Positions 12,183 to 20,089 of a stretch of 24,707 nt of DNA are shown one piece after another (position 1 is the stretch's first letter; each line of letters starts with the position of its first letter). The translations under genes and the position numbers were made by a program. The notes below the pieces were generated by a model. The model saw only the letters and a program-made list of their open reading frames with translations, did no database searches and was not told the origin of the DNA. Source of the DNA: Candidatus Poribacteria bacterium WGA-3G (lineage in GTDB: Bacteria; Poribacteria; WGA-4E; WGA-3G); NCBI GenBank assembly GCA_000406005.1, contig ASZN01000077.1:1-24707 (forward strand), in the 5' to 3' direction.

Positions 12183-15050
12183 CTATTGACCATCAAGTTG
12201 AAACCGGAACACGCCGTTTTGTTTCGTGCCGATATAGAAAATATTGCTATCAACGGCAAAGGAAGTCGCCGTGTAAGGCAGTTTTGGGCAAATCTGTTTC
12301 CATATATTTGTTTGGTGATCCACCTGATAGACGCCACTATCACATACACCGTAAACTGTCGTGCCATCGACTGCAATCCGGTCCATGACAACCCTGTCAC
12401 TGTCAGCATCGGTGAGCACGTGCCATGTCTCACCATATTGTGAATTCATGACTCCGGTGTCGGTTGAGATGTAAACGAGTGACCCTGCGAACAATATTTC
12501 CTTGAAGTATCCAAATGGAAAGGCGAGATTTGCGGTGATGTCATTCCAAGTGTCTCCGTTATCAAGAGATCGGAAGAGGTCGCCTGACCGTTTACCGGCA
12601 TAGATCGTGTTGTCCGAAACTGCAAGGGTGAAACCTTTCCCATAAAGAGGCGAGAGTTCTCCATGATCTTTGAGTCCAGTATAGTACCATCTGGCTTCGC
12701 CGAACCGCCATCTGAAGAGTTTTCTCCGATATTCCATAAAAACGGTTTCCTCGGTGACGATCCCCTTACCATTGGTCGAGTCCTCTTGAGCGATAAGGTG
12801 TAGACTGTCCTGCCACAGCTGCTCTGTTTCACGAACATTGACACCAGTTTCCCTTGCTTTCCGGAGCCTTTTCTTCCATTCAACGTATAGGCTGTCTTCT
12901 CCGAAATCTGGCATGTCTTGAATAGGTTCCAGTACATCGTGGGCAAGAGATAAACGGAACAGTTGAACCTGATTATCAGCAATGCTGCTTAGATAAAGAA
13001 GATTATCGGTTGTGCTAACACTCGGCATCAGCAGTTTGGCACTGACATCCGTGCCAATTACACTCCATGAATCACCACCGTCTGGTGATTTGACGATCTT
13101 TTCAGCGGTGACTGCGTAAAGAATGCTTTTGACTGTGACCAGATTCTGGATATCGGAATTTACGAGTCCTGCCATAAAGGAGTGCCACGTGACACCACCA
13201 TCCGTTGAGCGCGTGATTCCAGAAGCATCGGCTTTGTAAAAATTGTTTTCACCCAACGCCACAACAGGAAAAATACCGAGCGTAAATGCCTGCAAGTCAC
13301 TCCCAGGATCTGTCCACGTCTCGCCACCGTCATAAGAGAGTAGAATTCCACGGGGTCCTATCAACATAAGTGTGTTTCGGACTACAACGACCTTGACTGG
13401 GTTGATCAACTTAACTGAATGTTCGTGGGTGCTTGGTGTAATATCCATCCACGAATCACCGAGGTCAGTTGAATAGAAAACAGCGGCTGTAGACTCGTGT
13501 TGTAGATCTGTGGTTGTCCCAACATAGATCCTATCTTCCGCGACTGCCAATGATCTGATACCGAGGGAAGTCGGCACCGGCAATTTTTTCCAATTGTCAG
13601 TAAATCGGAAAAACCCTTGATTTGTTCCGACAAATAGGGTGTTGTCAATAGCGAGGGCATCCCAAATGCGGAAATCGGGTTTATCTGCCTCTGGTGCGAT
13701 ATCGGCTTGTAAAACTTTTCCTATGGGTTCCCACTTATTACCAACATCTTCAAAACGAAATACTGCTGTTCTGAGGATGAGGTACATCGCTCTATCTGTG
13801 ATAACCAAAGCAACCGGATGTCCCTTGGGGCGTGCTCCGAGGTTATGCCAAGCCTTACCGCCATCAATTGAGACCAAGAGTTCATCGGGTGTGAGGAGAT
13901 AGAGGGTATCGTCGTGTTCTGCCATCACTGAATCAAACTCTCGATTCGGACCGCTGGGACTGACAAACGTCCACGCATCCGCTTTTTCTGTAAGTCGATA
14001 GAGTCCGGTTTTCGCGATAGCATAGAGGGTTTGGTCGGTTGTGAGAAAGAGTCCCGGTTTAGAAACGCCTCCCGGTCCCCCTGTTTGAATCCATTGCGGT
14101 TTCGCTTCCAGCGTGTCTTGTCTATCTGCTTGCGCCGCTGCGATGATGGGTGATTCCGTCTGGAACCCGGATCCGTTATTTTCACTGGGTGTACCGGCTC
14201 TTCCGAATCGGGTTTGTGGATCGGGTTTGCGCTTTGACTCTCGAACAACGGACACGTCAATCAATTCCACTGTCATCTCCGATGTCGCTTCAAAACTGTA
14301 GGGTTGCTGAAAACGTGATAACATCAACGTTCCGGGAGCCATCAAGAGAATCACCAAAAGGGTTGCTGCGAAAGAGATTCCCCACGGTATCCACGGCTTG
14401 CTCACTGAAGGAGAGGCAGGTTTGATTCGGGCGATTTCGCGCATGATGTTCTCGGTGAGCGTTGGCGATACTTGGAAAATGCCAGAGGTATCGCGGAGGA
14501 GATGCTCCTGGTTCGCCAACCGCTTCCGAGCCCGATGGAGCCGACTCTTAACAGTGTTCGGCGATACGCCCAAGAATTCGCTAATCTCTTCACAAGACAT
14601 CCCCGCCAGATAATGCAACGTGACAACGGTGCGCTCGCTCTCGGGTAGCTTTCGCAAAAGGTGTTTGACAACTTCGCGCTGCCGTTCAAGAGAGATTTGT
14701 TCACCGCGTGCTGACGCATGTTGGAGATAATAGAGCTCCTCCAATTCCGACGTTGGCATCGTGTCTAACGACGTTGTCGGCAGCTGCTTCTTTCGGTACC
14801 ACGCGATACAGTGTCGCGAAGCTATCACATAGAGCCAGCCCGGAAAATGATCCGTGGGTTTCAGGGTTGATAGTTTCTTGTAAACTTTCAGGAAAATATC
14901 CTGCGTGAGCTCTTCGGCGATATGAAAATCGCCGATCTTCCGCCAGACGAGGGTGTGAACCCATTTCTGGTACTTGTTCACGAGTTCGGTAAACGCGCTT
15001 TGGTCACCCTCTAAGGTGCGCTGGATTAAAGAAAAATCATTCGCTTTCAT
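12183..15050 (-). CDS. Membrane-tethered ECF sigma factor fused to a BNR/Asp-box beta-propeller (copy 2)
   Basis: 955 residues, paralogue of the protein at 3750-6734 over its whole length. The sigma part (residues 1-185) is strongly conserved: AEELTQDIFLKVYK in region 2 and SPNTVKSRLHRARKRL in region 4. A transmembrane helix follows SKPWIPWG near residue 222, and then a propeller with Asp-boxes SYDGGETW, STDGGVTW, SPDGGDSW and SLDNGDTW. The propeller is more divergent than the sigma part and about 20 residues shorter at one loop, which suggests the two copies read different signals and share DNA targets. Both end in an almost identical last strand (FYIGTKQNGVFRF). The ATG at 15050 has GAGGAG 4-5 bases upstream. 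Regulated by the ECF-type promoter at 15098-15124. Shedding by proteolysis is an inference. Confidence 0.88.
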   Translation of the reverse strand: MKANDFSLIQRTLEGDQSAFTELVNKYQKWVHTLVWRKIGDFHIAEELTQDIFLKVYKKLSTLKPTDHFPGWLYVIASRHCIAWYRKKQLPTTSLDTMPTSELEELYYLQHASARGEQISLERQREVVKHLLRKLPESERTVVTLHYLAGMSCEEISEFLGVSPNTVKSRLHRARKRLANQEHLLRDTSGIFQVSPTLTENIMREIARIKPASPSVSKPWIPWGISFAATLLVILLMAPGTLMLSRFQQPYSFEATSEMTVELIDVSVVRESKRKPDPQTRFGRAGTPSENNGSGFQTESPIIAAAQADRQDTLEAKPQWIQTGGPGGVSKPGLFLTTDQTLYAIAKTGLYRLTEKADAWTFVSPSGPNREFDSVMAEHDDTLYLLTPDELLVSIDGGKAWHNLGARPKGHPVALVITDRAMYLILRTAVFRFEDVGNKWEPIGKVLQADIAPEADKPDFRIWDALAIDNTLFVGTNQGFFRFTDNWKKLPVPTSLGIRSLAVAEDRIYVGTTTDLQHESTAAVFYSTDLGDSWMDITPSTHEHSVKLINPVKVVVVRNTLMLIGPRGILLSYDGGETWTDPGSDLQAFTLGIFPVVALGENNFYKADASGITRSTDGGVTWHSFMAGLVNSDIQNLVTVKSILYAVTAEKIVKSPDGGDSWSVIGTDVSAKLLMPSVSTTDNLLYLSSIADNQVQLFRLSLAHDVLEPIQDMPDFGEDSLYVEWKKRLRKARETGVNVRETEQLWQDSLHLIAQEDSTNGKGIVTEETVFMEYRRKLFRWRFGEARWYYTGLKDHGELSPLYGKGFTLAVSDNTIYAGKRSGDLFRSLDNGDTWNDITANLAFPFGYFKEILFAGSLVYISTDTGVMNSQYGETWHVLTDADSDRVVMDRIAVDGTTVYGVCDSGVYQVDHQTNIWKQICPKLPYTATSFAVDSNIFYIGTKQNGVFRFQLDGQ

Positions 15051-15097
15051 CTATCTCCTCACAAAAAATTAAGAGTAGTCCCTTCATAATATTAAAA

Positions 15098-15124
15098 ACG
15101 CGTCCGTGAACCCAAAAGGTTGCA
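15098..15124 (-). promoter_or_regulatory. ECF-type promoter of sigma/propeller gene 2
   Basis: Minus strand: TGCAAC (15119-15124), 18 bases, CGTT (15097-15100), followed by TTTAATATTATGAAGGG. In this copy the TATAAT-like stretch seen in the other two is not kept while TGCAAC and GCGT are, which favours an ECF reading. Leader of about 38 bases to the ATG at 15050. Confidence 0.6.
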
Positions 15125-15133
15125 TAAAATGCA
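15121..15133. promoter_or_regulatory. TGCA-N5-TGCA dyad overlapping the -35 of sigma/propeller gene 2
   Basis: TGCATAAAATGCA, identical to the dyad at 6799-6811 and of the same form as the sigma54 enhancer sites. It shares a half-site with the -35 TGCAAC, so binding would compete with polymerase. Confidence 0.5.
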
Positions 15134-15174
15134 ATGCATCCGATTACGGCTATAAACATATCGCCTTTACCGTG

Positions 15175-15204
15175 AAAAAAAAGAAGACGCACCACAGATG
15201 CGCC
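15175..15204 (-). terminator. Rho-independent terminator of the cytochrome lipoprotein gene
   Basis: On the minus strand GGCGCA, a 7-base loop and TGCGTC (15186-15204) form a stem followed by TTCTTTTTTTT (15175-15185). It lies about 80 bases after the stop at 15285 and upstream of the promoter at 15098-15124, separating the two genes. Confidence 0.75.
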
Positions 15205-15284
15205 TTTTAGATGGATAGTGCCAAGGATTGACAACCTTTTCCGCTTGACACAGAAGGACAAGAATGGTATGCTACCGCCAAGAT

Positions 15285-15818
15285 TTAGTTATTCTCTGCA
15301 CCTTCATCAATCCAATCAATGAAGAGTTGGATTTGGTCGGCATCCAACGGGGGTCCACCGGGAGGCATACCGCCGCCATCAATACGTTCGACGACAAGGC
15401 TGCCATCGCCATCGCCTGCGGTGAACACCGGACCGCCATTTCCACCTTTTTTGAAGGCATCGTATTGGCTGAGGTCTAATCCGGTAAAATGTCCAGCGAC
15501 ATGACATCCTGGCACCGCACACCGCTCCGCGAGGATCGGCTGAATATCGTCTTTAAAAGAGACCTTCGGTTCTTCAACAACAGGTTCTTCAATGACACCA
15601 CCCTCTGGTGGCTCCCCAACAACAGCAGGCGGTTGGGTTTCAGGTGTTGTTGTCGGTTGAAGGATATCCGTCATACCGGTGGTGTCTTCAGTCGTGTCTC
15701 CTTCGTCGCCACAACTTGCGATGAAGACCGCTGTCAGTAAAATACCGATTGCCAAGATAGGCAAAAACAGACCACTTTCACGTCGGTTAACTGAACGCTT
15801 AGAAGATAAATTTATCAC
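15285..15818 (-). CDS. Lipoprotein c-type cytochrome-like protein with CX4CH heme motif
   Basis: 177 residues. An N-terminal hydrophobic segment ends in the lipobox IASC (residues 33-36), so the protein should be lipid-anchored. A low-complexity Thr/Pro/Glu linker follows (about 40-85). The C-terminal domain begins VSFKDDIQPILAERCAVPGCH; the heme site is CAVPGCH, that is C-x4-CH rather than CxxCH, and GGGMPPGG near residue 150 can supply the axial Met. This is the layout of planctomycete-type cytochrome domains, which commonly start with 'ilaerC...GCH'. The GTG start at 15818 has AAGGAG 9 bases upstream. It is a single gene between a terminator and the divergent dehydrogenase; no partner oxidase is nearby. 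Electron transfer is inferred. Confidence 0.8.
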   Translation of the reverse strand: MINLSSKRSVNRRESGLFLPILAIGILLTAVFIASCGDEGDTTEDTTGMTDILQPTTTPETQPPAVVGEPPEGGVIEEPVVEEPKVSFKDDIQPILAERCAVPGCHVAGHFTGLDLSQYDAFKKGGNGGPVFTAGDGDGSLVVERIDGGGMPPGGPPLDADQIQLFIDWIDEGAENN

Positions 15819-16008
15819 AATAGGGTTCTCCTTTGCTGAGAATGTGTTTTTTCAAGCACTTCGCCACTTTGTATTCAATCATGAGGGTGGCACATAACGA
15901 TTTAGTATAGCACCGCAGGTTTCTGATACACCACGCCTCTTATATTTCGTATCCGTGATTTACCAACCTTACCGATATAGAATACCACCATACTGAGGAA
16001 TTGTCAAC

Positions 16009-16953
16009 ATGAAAATTTTGATTAATACCGATATTACACCTGAACAACAAGAGCAGATTGAATCGGTTTCTGATGAACTTTCGCTTGTGAGACCGAAGAA
16101 TTCGGAAGATGCCGTGCGCGAAATTGTAGACACTGACATCGTGTTCGGTGGGTTTAACCGTTCGCTCTTTGAAAAAGCGGAACAGCTGAAATGGGTCCAA
16201 GTGCTCTCGGCGGGTGTTGACGGCTTACTGTTCCCTGAATTCGTTAAAAGCGATGTTATTCTGACGAGTGCGAAAGGATTTGTTGGACCGCACCTCGCAG
16301 ATCAGGCATGGGCACTGCTCCTCGGACTCCTGCGCGGTATTGGACGCTCGGTCCGAGAGCGGACCTGGGATAACCGGATGTCTATCCGCCATGCGACATG
16401 GGAATTGAGCGAACGGACGCTCGGTATCATCGGGCTCGGTGGCACAGGGATTGACGTTGCGCGTCGGGCACAAGGGTTTGAAATGCGTGTTATTGCTGTT
16501 GACCCTGAAACAGTCGATGCACCTTCATTTGTACATGCCGTTTGGAAGATGGATCGATTCCACGACCTACTTGTAGAATCGGATGTTGTCGTCATCTGTG
16601 CGCCGCTGACACCGGAGACGCACGGTATGTTCGATGATGCAGCGTTTGAGAAGATGCAATCCCAGGCGTTGTTGATCAACGTCACGCGTGGCAAGATTGT
16701 AGACGGGCCGGCACTGCTCCGCGCACTCACTTCGGACAGCATCGGCGGTGCCGGGTTGGATGTCACGCCTGAAGAGCCGCTACCTACCGATAGCCCGTTA
16801 TGGGACCTGCCGAACGTGATTATTACACCGCACGTCGCCGGTGGTTCGCCGATTCGATTGGATCGGTCGGTTGGACTTTTCTGTGATAATTTAGAACGAC
16901 TGCTCGTTGGTAAACCGCTCCTGAGTGTGATCGATAAAGCGAAAGGATATTAA
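16009..16953 (+). CDS. D-isomer specific 2-hydroxyacid dehydrogenase
   Basis: 314 residues, usual family length. The NAD-binding motif GLGGTG is at 142-147 with the acidic cofactor-selecting Asp at 165 (VIAVD), pointing to NAD. Catalytic residues are in place: Arg227 (NVTRGKIVD), Glu256 (DVTPEEPLP) and His275 (ITPHVAGG). It interconverts a 2-keto acid and a D-2-hydroxy acid, but the exact substrate cannot be read; the sequence is of the glyoxylate/hydroxypyruvate-like or CtBP-like branch with a shortened C-terminus. It is the only metabolic plus-strand gene in the central region. GAGGA precedes the ATG by 9 bases. It converges with the gene ending at 16977, with only 23 bases between them. 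Confidence 0.9.
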   Translation: MKILINTDITPEQQEQIESVSDELSLVRPKNSEDAVREIVDTDIVFGGFNRSLFEKAEQLKWVQVLSAGVDGLLFPEFVKSDVILTSAKGFVGPHLADQAWALLLGLLRGIGRSVRERTWDNRMSIRHATWELSERTLGIIGLGGTGIDVARRAQGFEMRVIAVDPETVDAPSFVHAVWKMDRFHDLLVESDVVVICAPLTPETHGMFDDAAFEKMQSQALLINVTRGKIVDGPALLRALTSDSIGGAGLDVTPEEPLPTDSPLWDLPNVIITPHVAGGSPIRLDRSVGLFCDNLERLLVGKPLLSVIDKAKGY

Positions 16954-16976
16954 GTCTATAAGAGAAGTCCTACCAT

Positions 16977-18020
16977 CTAATTCTCCTCCTTTTGCTTTCG
17001 GAAGATGCGTTCAATATGTGTTGCGACCTCCGGATCTGACGCTTTAAGGCGGTGGAGGCCTTCTTGAGGCCCATGGCGATTGAGAGTCGTTATCGCGGCA
17101 TTGTAACGTTCCGCTGAAAAACTTTTGCGAAGGGCAGCTCTAAGACTTTCTTCATTCGTAGGCAGCTTGGAGGAATCAGGTACGAACGCCTCTTCAGTGT
17201 TGTCCTCATCTTTTATAAAAAATTCAGAACCTCTATTAATAACGGATTTGTCTACACTTTGTGCATCTCTGTTATCGTGAGGGTCTACGCGTCGCTTAGC
17301 TTCTACGTCAAGGGAGGTGTCTTGGGCAGATGTGGAGGGGTGATTAGCATCTACAGGTACAGACGGATCGCTGGCACGAAGAGGTACAGGGGTCGGTGTA
17401 GCAGGTGGGGCTGGGTTTTGAAAGACATCTATCGCCCACAACCCAAACGCTACATAGTCTCCTTGAAAATGTTCCATTAACCATGCGATGTTTTGTTTTT
17501 CCGCCAGAAATTCTGCCATCAAATCTTCAATGCCTTCGCCCTGAGCAGCTGTTTCTAACTGAATGCCGCTTTCCAAAAACAGCGAGGCTAATTTCTCACG
17601 CATCTGGGGCTCTAATTCCTCCGCGGATACGTGTGGAAAATGCTCCTGAAACAGTCTATTAAAGATTGCGTAGAATTGATTTTGATCAATTTGAACCCCC
17701 TGTGATTCAAAGAAGGCGAAAACTTCGTCTACACTCCCCGGATGGGTTTCTAAAAAGTCCTGATACTCAGGACTTTCACGTGCTTGTAATAATTCTTGAA
17801 CCTCAGGTGTCGCAAGTTTCTCATCTGTGAGAATGTTCCCCGGGGATGCTTTGGAAACCTTCTGGGTTTGTTGTGCTTGCGGTGGTTCTACACTCCCCGA
17901 GACACCGGGGGTCCCCTGCGATGTGTCCAACGCTCTGTGTTGGAATACCCAGAACAAGCTGACACCTATGACGGTCAATATTAGCGTGATGCTTAGCACG
18001 CGGTTCAACTTTTTAAGCAT
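16977..18020 (-). CDS. Membrane-anchored exported protein, family Y (operon 2 member)
   Basis: 347 residues. One N-terminal transmembrane anchor (VLSITLILTVIGVSLFWVF) without cysteine, then a long extracytoplasmic part: a helical domain (residues 60-205) that includes SPEYQDFLETHPGS, MREKLASLFLE and IAWLMEHFQG; a Pro/Ser/Asp-rich linker; and a conserved C-terminal 60 residues (ESLRAALRKSF, TLNRHGPQEGLHRLKASDPE, VATHIERIF). The C-terminus matches 10264-11361. The SP-EY-DFL motif also resembles the family X motif, hinting at a common ancestor. The ATG at 18020 is chosen over 18035 because GAGGAG lies 7 bases upstream. Last gene of operon 2. Function unknown. Confidence 0.78.
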   Translation of the reverse strand: MLKKLNRVLSITLILTVIGVSLFWVFQHRALDTSQGTPGVSGSVEPPQAQQTQKVSKASPGNILTDEKLATPEVQELLQARESPEYQDFLETHPGSVDEVFAFFESQGVQIDQNQFYAIFNRLFQEHFPHVSAEELEPQMREKLASLFLESGIQLETAAQGEGIEDLMAEFLAEKQNIAWLMEHFQGDYVAFGLWAIDVFQNPAPPATPTPVPLRASDPSVPVDANHPSTSAQDTSLDVEAKRRVDPHDNRDAQSVDKSVINRGSEFFIKDEDNTEEAFVPDSSKLPTNEESLRAALRKSFSAERYNAAITTLNRHGPQEGLHRLKASDPEVATHIERIFRKQKEEN

Positions 18021-18096
18021 TATAGATCTCCTCATAATTATCTTCTCAGGTTTTGTTTACTAAAATCCAAAAGGGCCGTCGGTTGATCTATTCTAT

Positions 18097-18885
18097 TTAG
18101 CGCTTCTCGTCGATCCATGTCAAAAAGAGATTTGGGCGTGAGAAATTCGTGAGGATTTCACCGATAAGTGCGGGTTTGAGGAGTGCGCTCCATAACAGCC
18201 CATCATCTACGCCATTTCGCACCTCAAACTGTTCGTGCAACCACATCGCATCCTCCCTTTCTGTTTCAGCAACGAATTCTTCAAAGGCACGAAAGAAGTC
18301 TTTTTGGTCAAGACCCTTATCAGCTAACCACGCCAGTAACCCGATCTCCTCCATTACGCCTATTTTTTTTGCAAAGATCAGATGGATGTCTCTAAATATG
18401 TTTGGATCGAATCCGTCTTGTCGCTGTAGGGCAAACATGCGGAACAGGATGAGATTCGCGCACCGGGACGCAACGGTTGCCCGATGAAATTTCCTAACAT
18501 CTTCCTCAGTTGGGACATCGACCCATTCTTTCAAAAAAGCGATGTATCTTTCAGCGTCCGGGGATGCCACCTGAAAGTACGCTTCAAGCGTTTGAAAAGG
18601 GGATTGCGTTGGATACGCTCGTAGAATAAAATCCAAGTAGGTCTTAGAAGTTGTCACCTTCCGGAACGTTTTGAAGTTAGCGTTTAAAATCGCGTTTGGA
18701 AATTTCAACCGCAGTTCGGCGAATATTTCTTCCGCTCTCAGTTCGCCAGCAATAGGTGGTGCTGCTCTTACTGTCTCAACTGGGCCTGTTTCTTCTTTTG
18801 AAGGCACATCCATTGGGTCTTGGCATCCGAGGAGGTGGCATGTAACGCATAGGACACAAACTGTTAAACGCAAGAAATGTTGCAT
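18097..18885 (-). CDS. Lipoprotein, family X (operon 2, second copy)
   Basis: 262 residues with a lipoprotein signal (VCVLCVTCHLLGC; lipobox LLGC, lipidated Cys21). The mature part is helical and charged and contains FRKVTTSKTYLDFILRAYP, ERYIAFLKEW and a late WLHEQFEVRNGVDDGLLWSA segment. It is a tandem duplicate of 18990-19790: the first 30 residues are identical apart from one position, and the C-terminal thirds are nearly so, while the region around residues 150-185 differs. A more distant paralogue is in operon 1 at 9165-9968. The ATG has AAGGAAA about 9 bases upstream. No enzymatic motif is seen; surface or envelope location is inferred from the lipobox. Confidence 0.8.
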   Translation of the reverse strand: MQHFLRLTVCVLCVTCHLLGCQDPMDVPSKEETGPVETVRAAPPIAGELRAEEIFAELRLKFPNAILNANFKTFRKVTTSKTYLDFILRAYPTQSPFQTLEAYFQVASPDAERYIAFLKEWVDVPTEEDVRKFHRATVASRCANLILFRMFALQRQDGFDPNIFRDIHLIFAKKIGVMEEIGLLAWLADKGLDQKDFFRAFEEFVAETEREDAMWLHEQFEVRNGVDDGLLWSALLKPALIGEILTNFSRPNLFLTWIDEKR

Positions 18886-18960
18886 GATGATAGTTTCCTT
18901 TCTATCGGTTTATAGGGGTGAATTTAGAGCGATGCATCGGTATTTCAGTGATGGAATCCG

Positions 18961-19006
18961 GTTTAAAGCGCGCCATAACAAGCCATCACCTACTCTATTT
19001 CGAGTC
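18961..19006 (-). pseudogene. Fragment of a third family X copy between the tandem lipoprotein genes
   Basis: Beyond and across the stop of the upstream copy, the minus strand reads ETRNRVGDGLLWRAL, matching the internal EVRNGVDDGLLWSALL segment of both neighbours. It lies at a place where no such segment belongs, and overlaps the 3' end of 18990-19790. It is best explained as a leftover of unequal recombination within a former triple array. Confidence 0.6.
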
Positions 19007-19790
19007 TCTTGTCGATCCATCTCAAAAAGAGATCCGGGTCTGAGAAATTCGTGAGGATTTCACTGATAAGTGCGGGTTTGAGGAGGGCACTCCATAACAA
19101 CCCATCATTTACGCCATTTCGCACCTTAAACTGTTCGTGCAACCACATCGCATCCTCCCTTTCCGTCTGAGAAACGAATTCTTCAAAGACAGGCAGGAAC
19201 GATAATGAGTCAAGTCCTCTCTCGGTTAACCATGCATGTAACCCTATCTCCTTGATGACTCCCGTTCTTTTTTTAAGCATCAGATCTATGTCCCCGTCTC
19301 CAACATTTGGTCCCAGTTTATTTGCCAGCGGCGGCGGTAGGTTCTGCATGCGAAACAGGATGAGATTTGAACACCGGTACGCAACGGTTGCCTGATGAAA
19401 CCTTCTAACATCTTCCTCAGTCGGTGCATCAACCCATCCTTTCAAAAAAGTGGTGTACCTTTCAGCATTCGGTGCCACCTGAAAGTACGCTTCAAACGTC
19501 TGAAAAGGGGGTTGTGTTGGATATGTTTGTCGAATAAAATCCAAGTAGGTCTTAGAAGTTGTCACCTTCCGGAGCGTTTTGAAGTCAGTATCTAAAATCG
19601 CGTTCGGAAACACTAACCGCAGTTTGGTGAACGTTTCTTCCGCTGTTGGTTGGCGAGCAATAGATGCTGGTTTCAGTGCCTCAACTGGGCCTGTTTCTTC
19701 TTTTGATGGCACATCCACTGGGTCTTGGCATCCGAGGAGGTGACATGTAACGCATAGGACGCAAACCGTTAAACGCAAAAAGTGTTGCAT
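18990..19790 (-). CDS. Lipoprotein, family X (operon 2, first copy)
   Basis: 266 residues and the first gene after the sigma54 promoter at 19868-19884 (leader about 67 bases). Lipobox LLGC with lipidated Cys21. Core motifs are FPNAILDTDFKTLRKVTTS, SKTYLDFIRQTYP, ERYTTFLKGW and DAMWLHEQFKVRNGVNDGLL. It differs from its tandem neighbour mainly in the middle (LPPPLANKLGPNVGDGDIDL) and in the last residues, where the stop appears to have been created by the recombination scar at 18961-19006. GAGG stands about 9 bases before the ATG. Unknown family; likely envelope lipoprotein under the control of the enhancer-binding protein. Confidence 0.8.
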   Translation of the reverse strand: MQHFLRLTVCVLCVTCHLLGCQDPVDVPSKEETGPVEALKPASIARQPTAEETFTKLRLVFPNAILDTDFKTLRKVTTSKTYLDFIRQTYPTQPPFQTFEAYFQVAPNAERYTTFLKGWVDAPTEEDVRRFHQATVAYRCSNLILFRMQNLPPPLANKLGPNVGDGDIDLMLKKRTGVIKEIGLHAWLTERGLDSLSFLPVFEEFVSQTEREDAMWLHEQFKVRNGVNDGLLWSALLKPALISEILTNFSDPDLFLRWIDKRLEIE

Positions 19791-19867
19791 TGTGAGGACC
19801 TCTACTCTTTTGTTTCACGATTGAAATATACTAAGTCACATTCAGCACATACGATTTTTAATATCTA

Positions 19868-19884
19868 AGCAATTTACATGCCAA
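19868..19884 (-). promoter_or_regulatory. Sigma54 promoter of operon 2
   Basis: The minus strand reads TTGGCATGTAAATTGCT: GG at 19881-19882, GC at 19869-19870, 10 bases apart, matching the sigma54 consensus along its length. Predicted start about 19857, 67 bases before the ATG at 19790. It differs from the operon 1 promoter only in the spacer and the last base. Confidence 0.85.
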
Positions 19885-19928
19885 TTGTAAAAACCTTACC
19901 GTTAGCGGATCTCGGCAAAAGACAACCA

Positions 19929-19982
19929 TGCAAAATATGCACACTATGCATATTTTGCATACCTAACTATGCACATTCTGCA
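19929..19982. promoter_or_regulatory. Enhancer array of operon 2: three TGCA-N5-TGCA dyads
   Basis: Sites at 19929-19941 (TGCAAAATATGCA), 19947-19959 (TGCATATTTTGCA) and 19970-19982 (TGCACATTCTGCA). Centres are 18 and 23 bp apart, exactly as in operon 1, and the nearest is about 54 bp from the -24 GG. The N5 spacers have changed while the TGCA arms and spacings are kept, which indicates selection on protein binding. Confidence 0.78.
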
Positions 19983-20033
19983 TCAATGTTCTCTCAATAT
20001 GAGATTATGAAAATGCTGATGGATATGCTCCCA

Positions 20034-20066
20034 TTGTGTGAAAAATTTAACTTATTTTCCACACAA
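20034..20066. repeat. AT-rich imperfect hairpin
   Basis: TTGTGTG (20034-20040) pairs with CACACAA (20060-20066), and the inner AAAAT/ATTTT extends the stem with one bulge. It lies downstream of the gene ending at 20369, reading on the minus strand, and upstream of the operon 2 enhancer array, so it could end transcription coming from the metabolic cluster. There is no clear U-run. Confidence 0.35.
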
Positions 20067-20089
20067 AATAGAGTGAAATTGTCAAATAT

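Noticed and set aside
12041..12436. Open frame of 131 codons on the minus strand
   Set aside because: It overlaps the end of the sigma/propeller gene in another frame and has no protein-like features or ribosome site.
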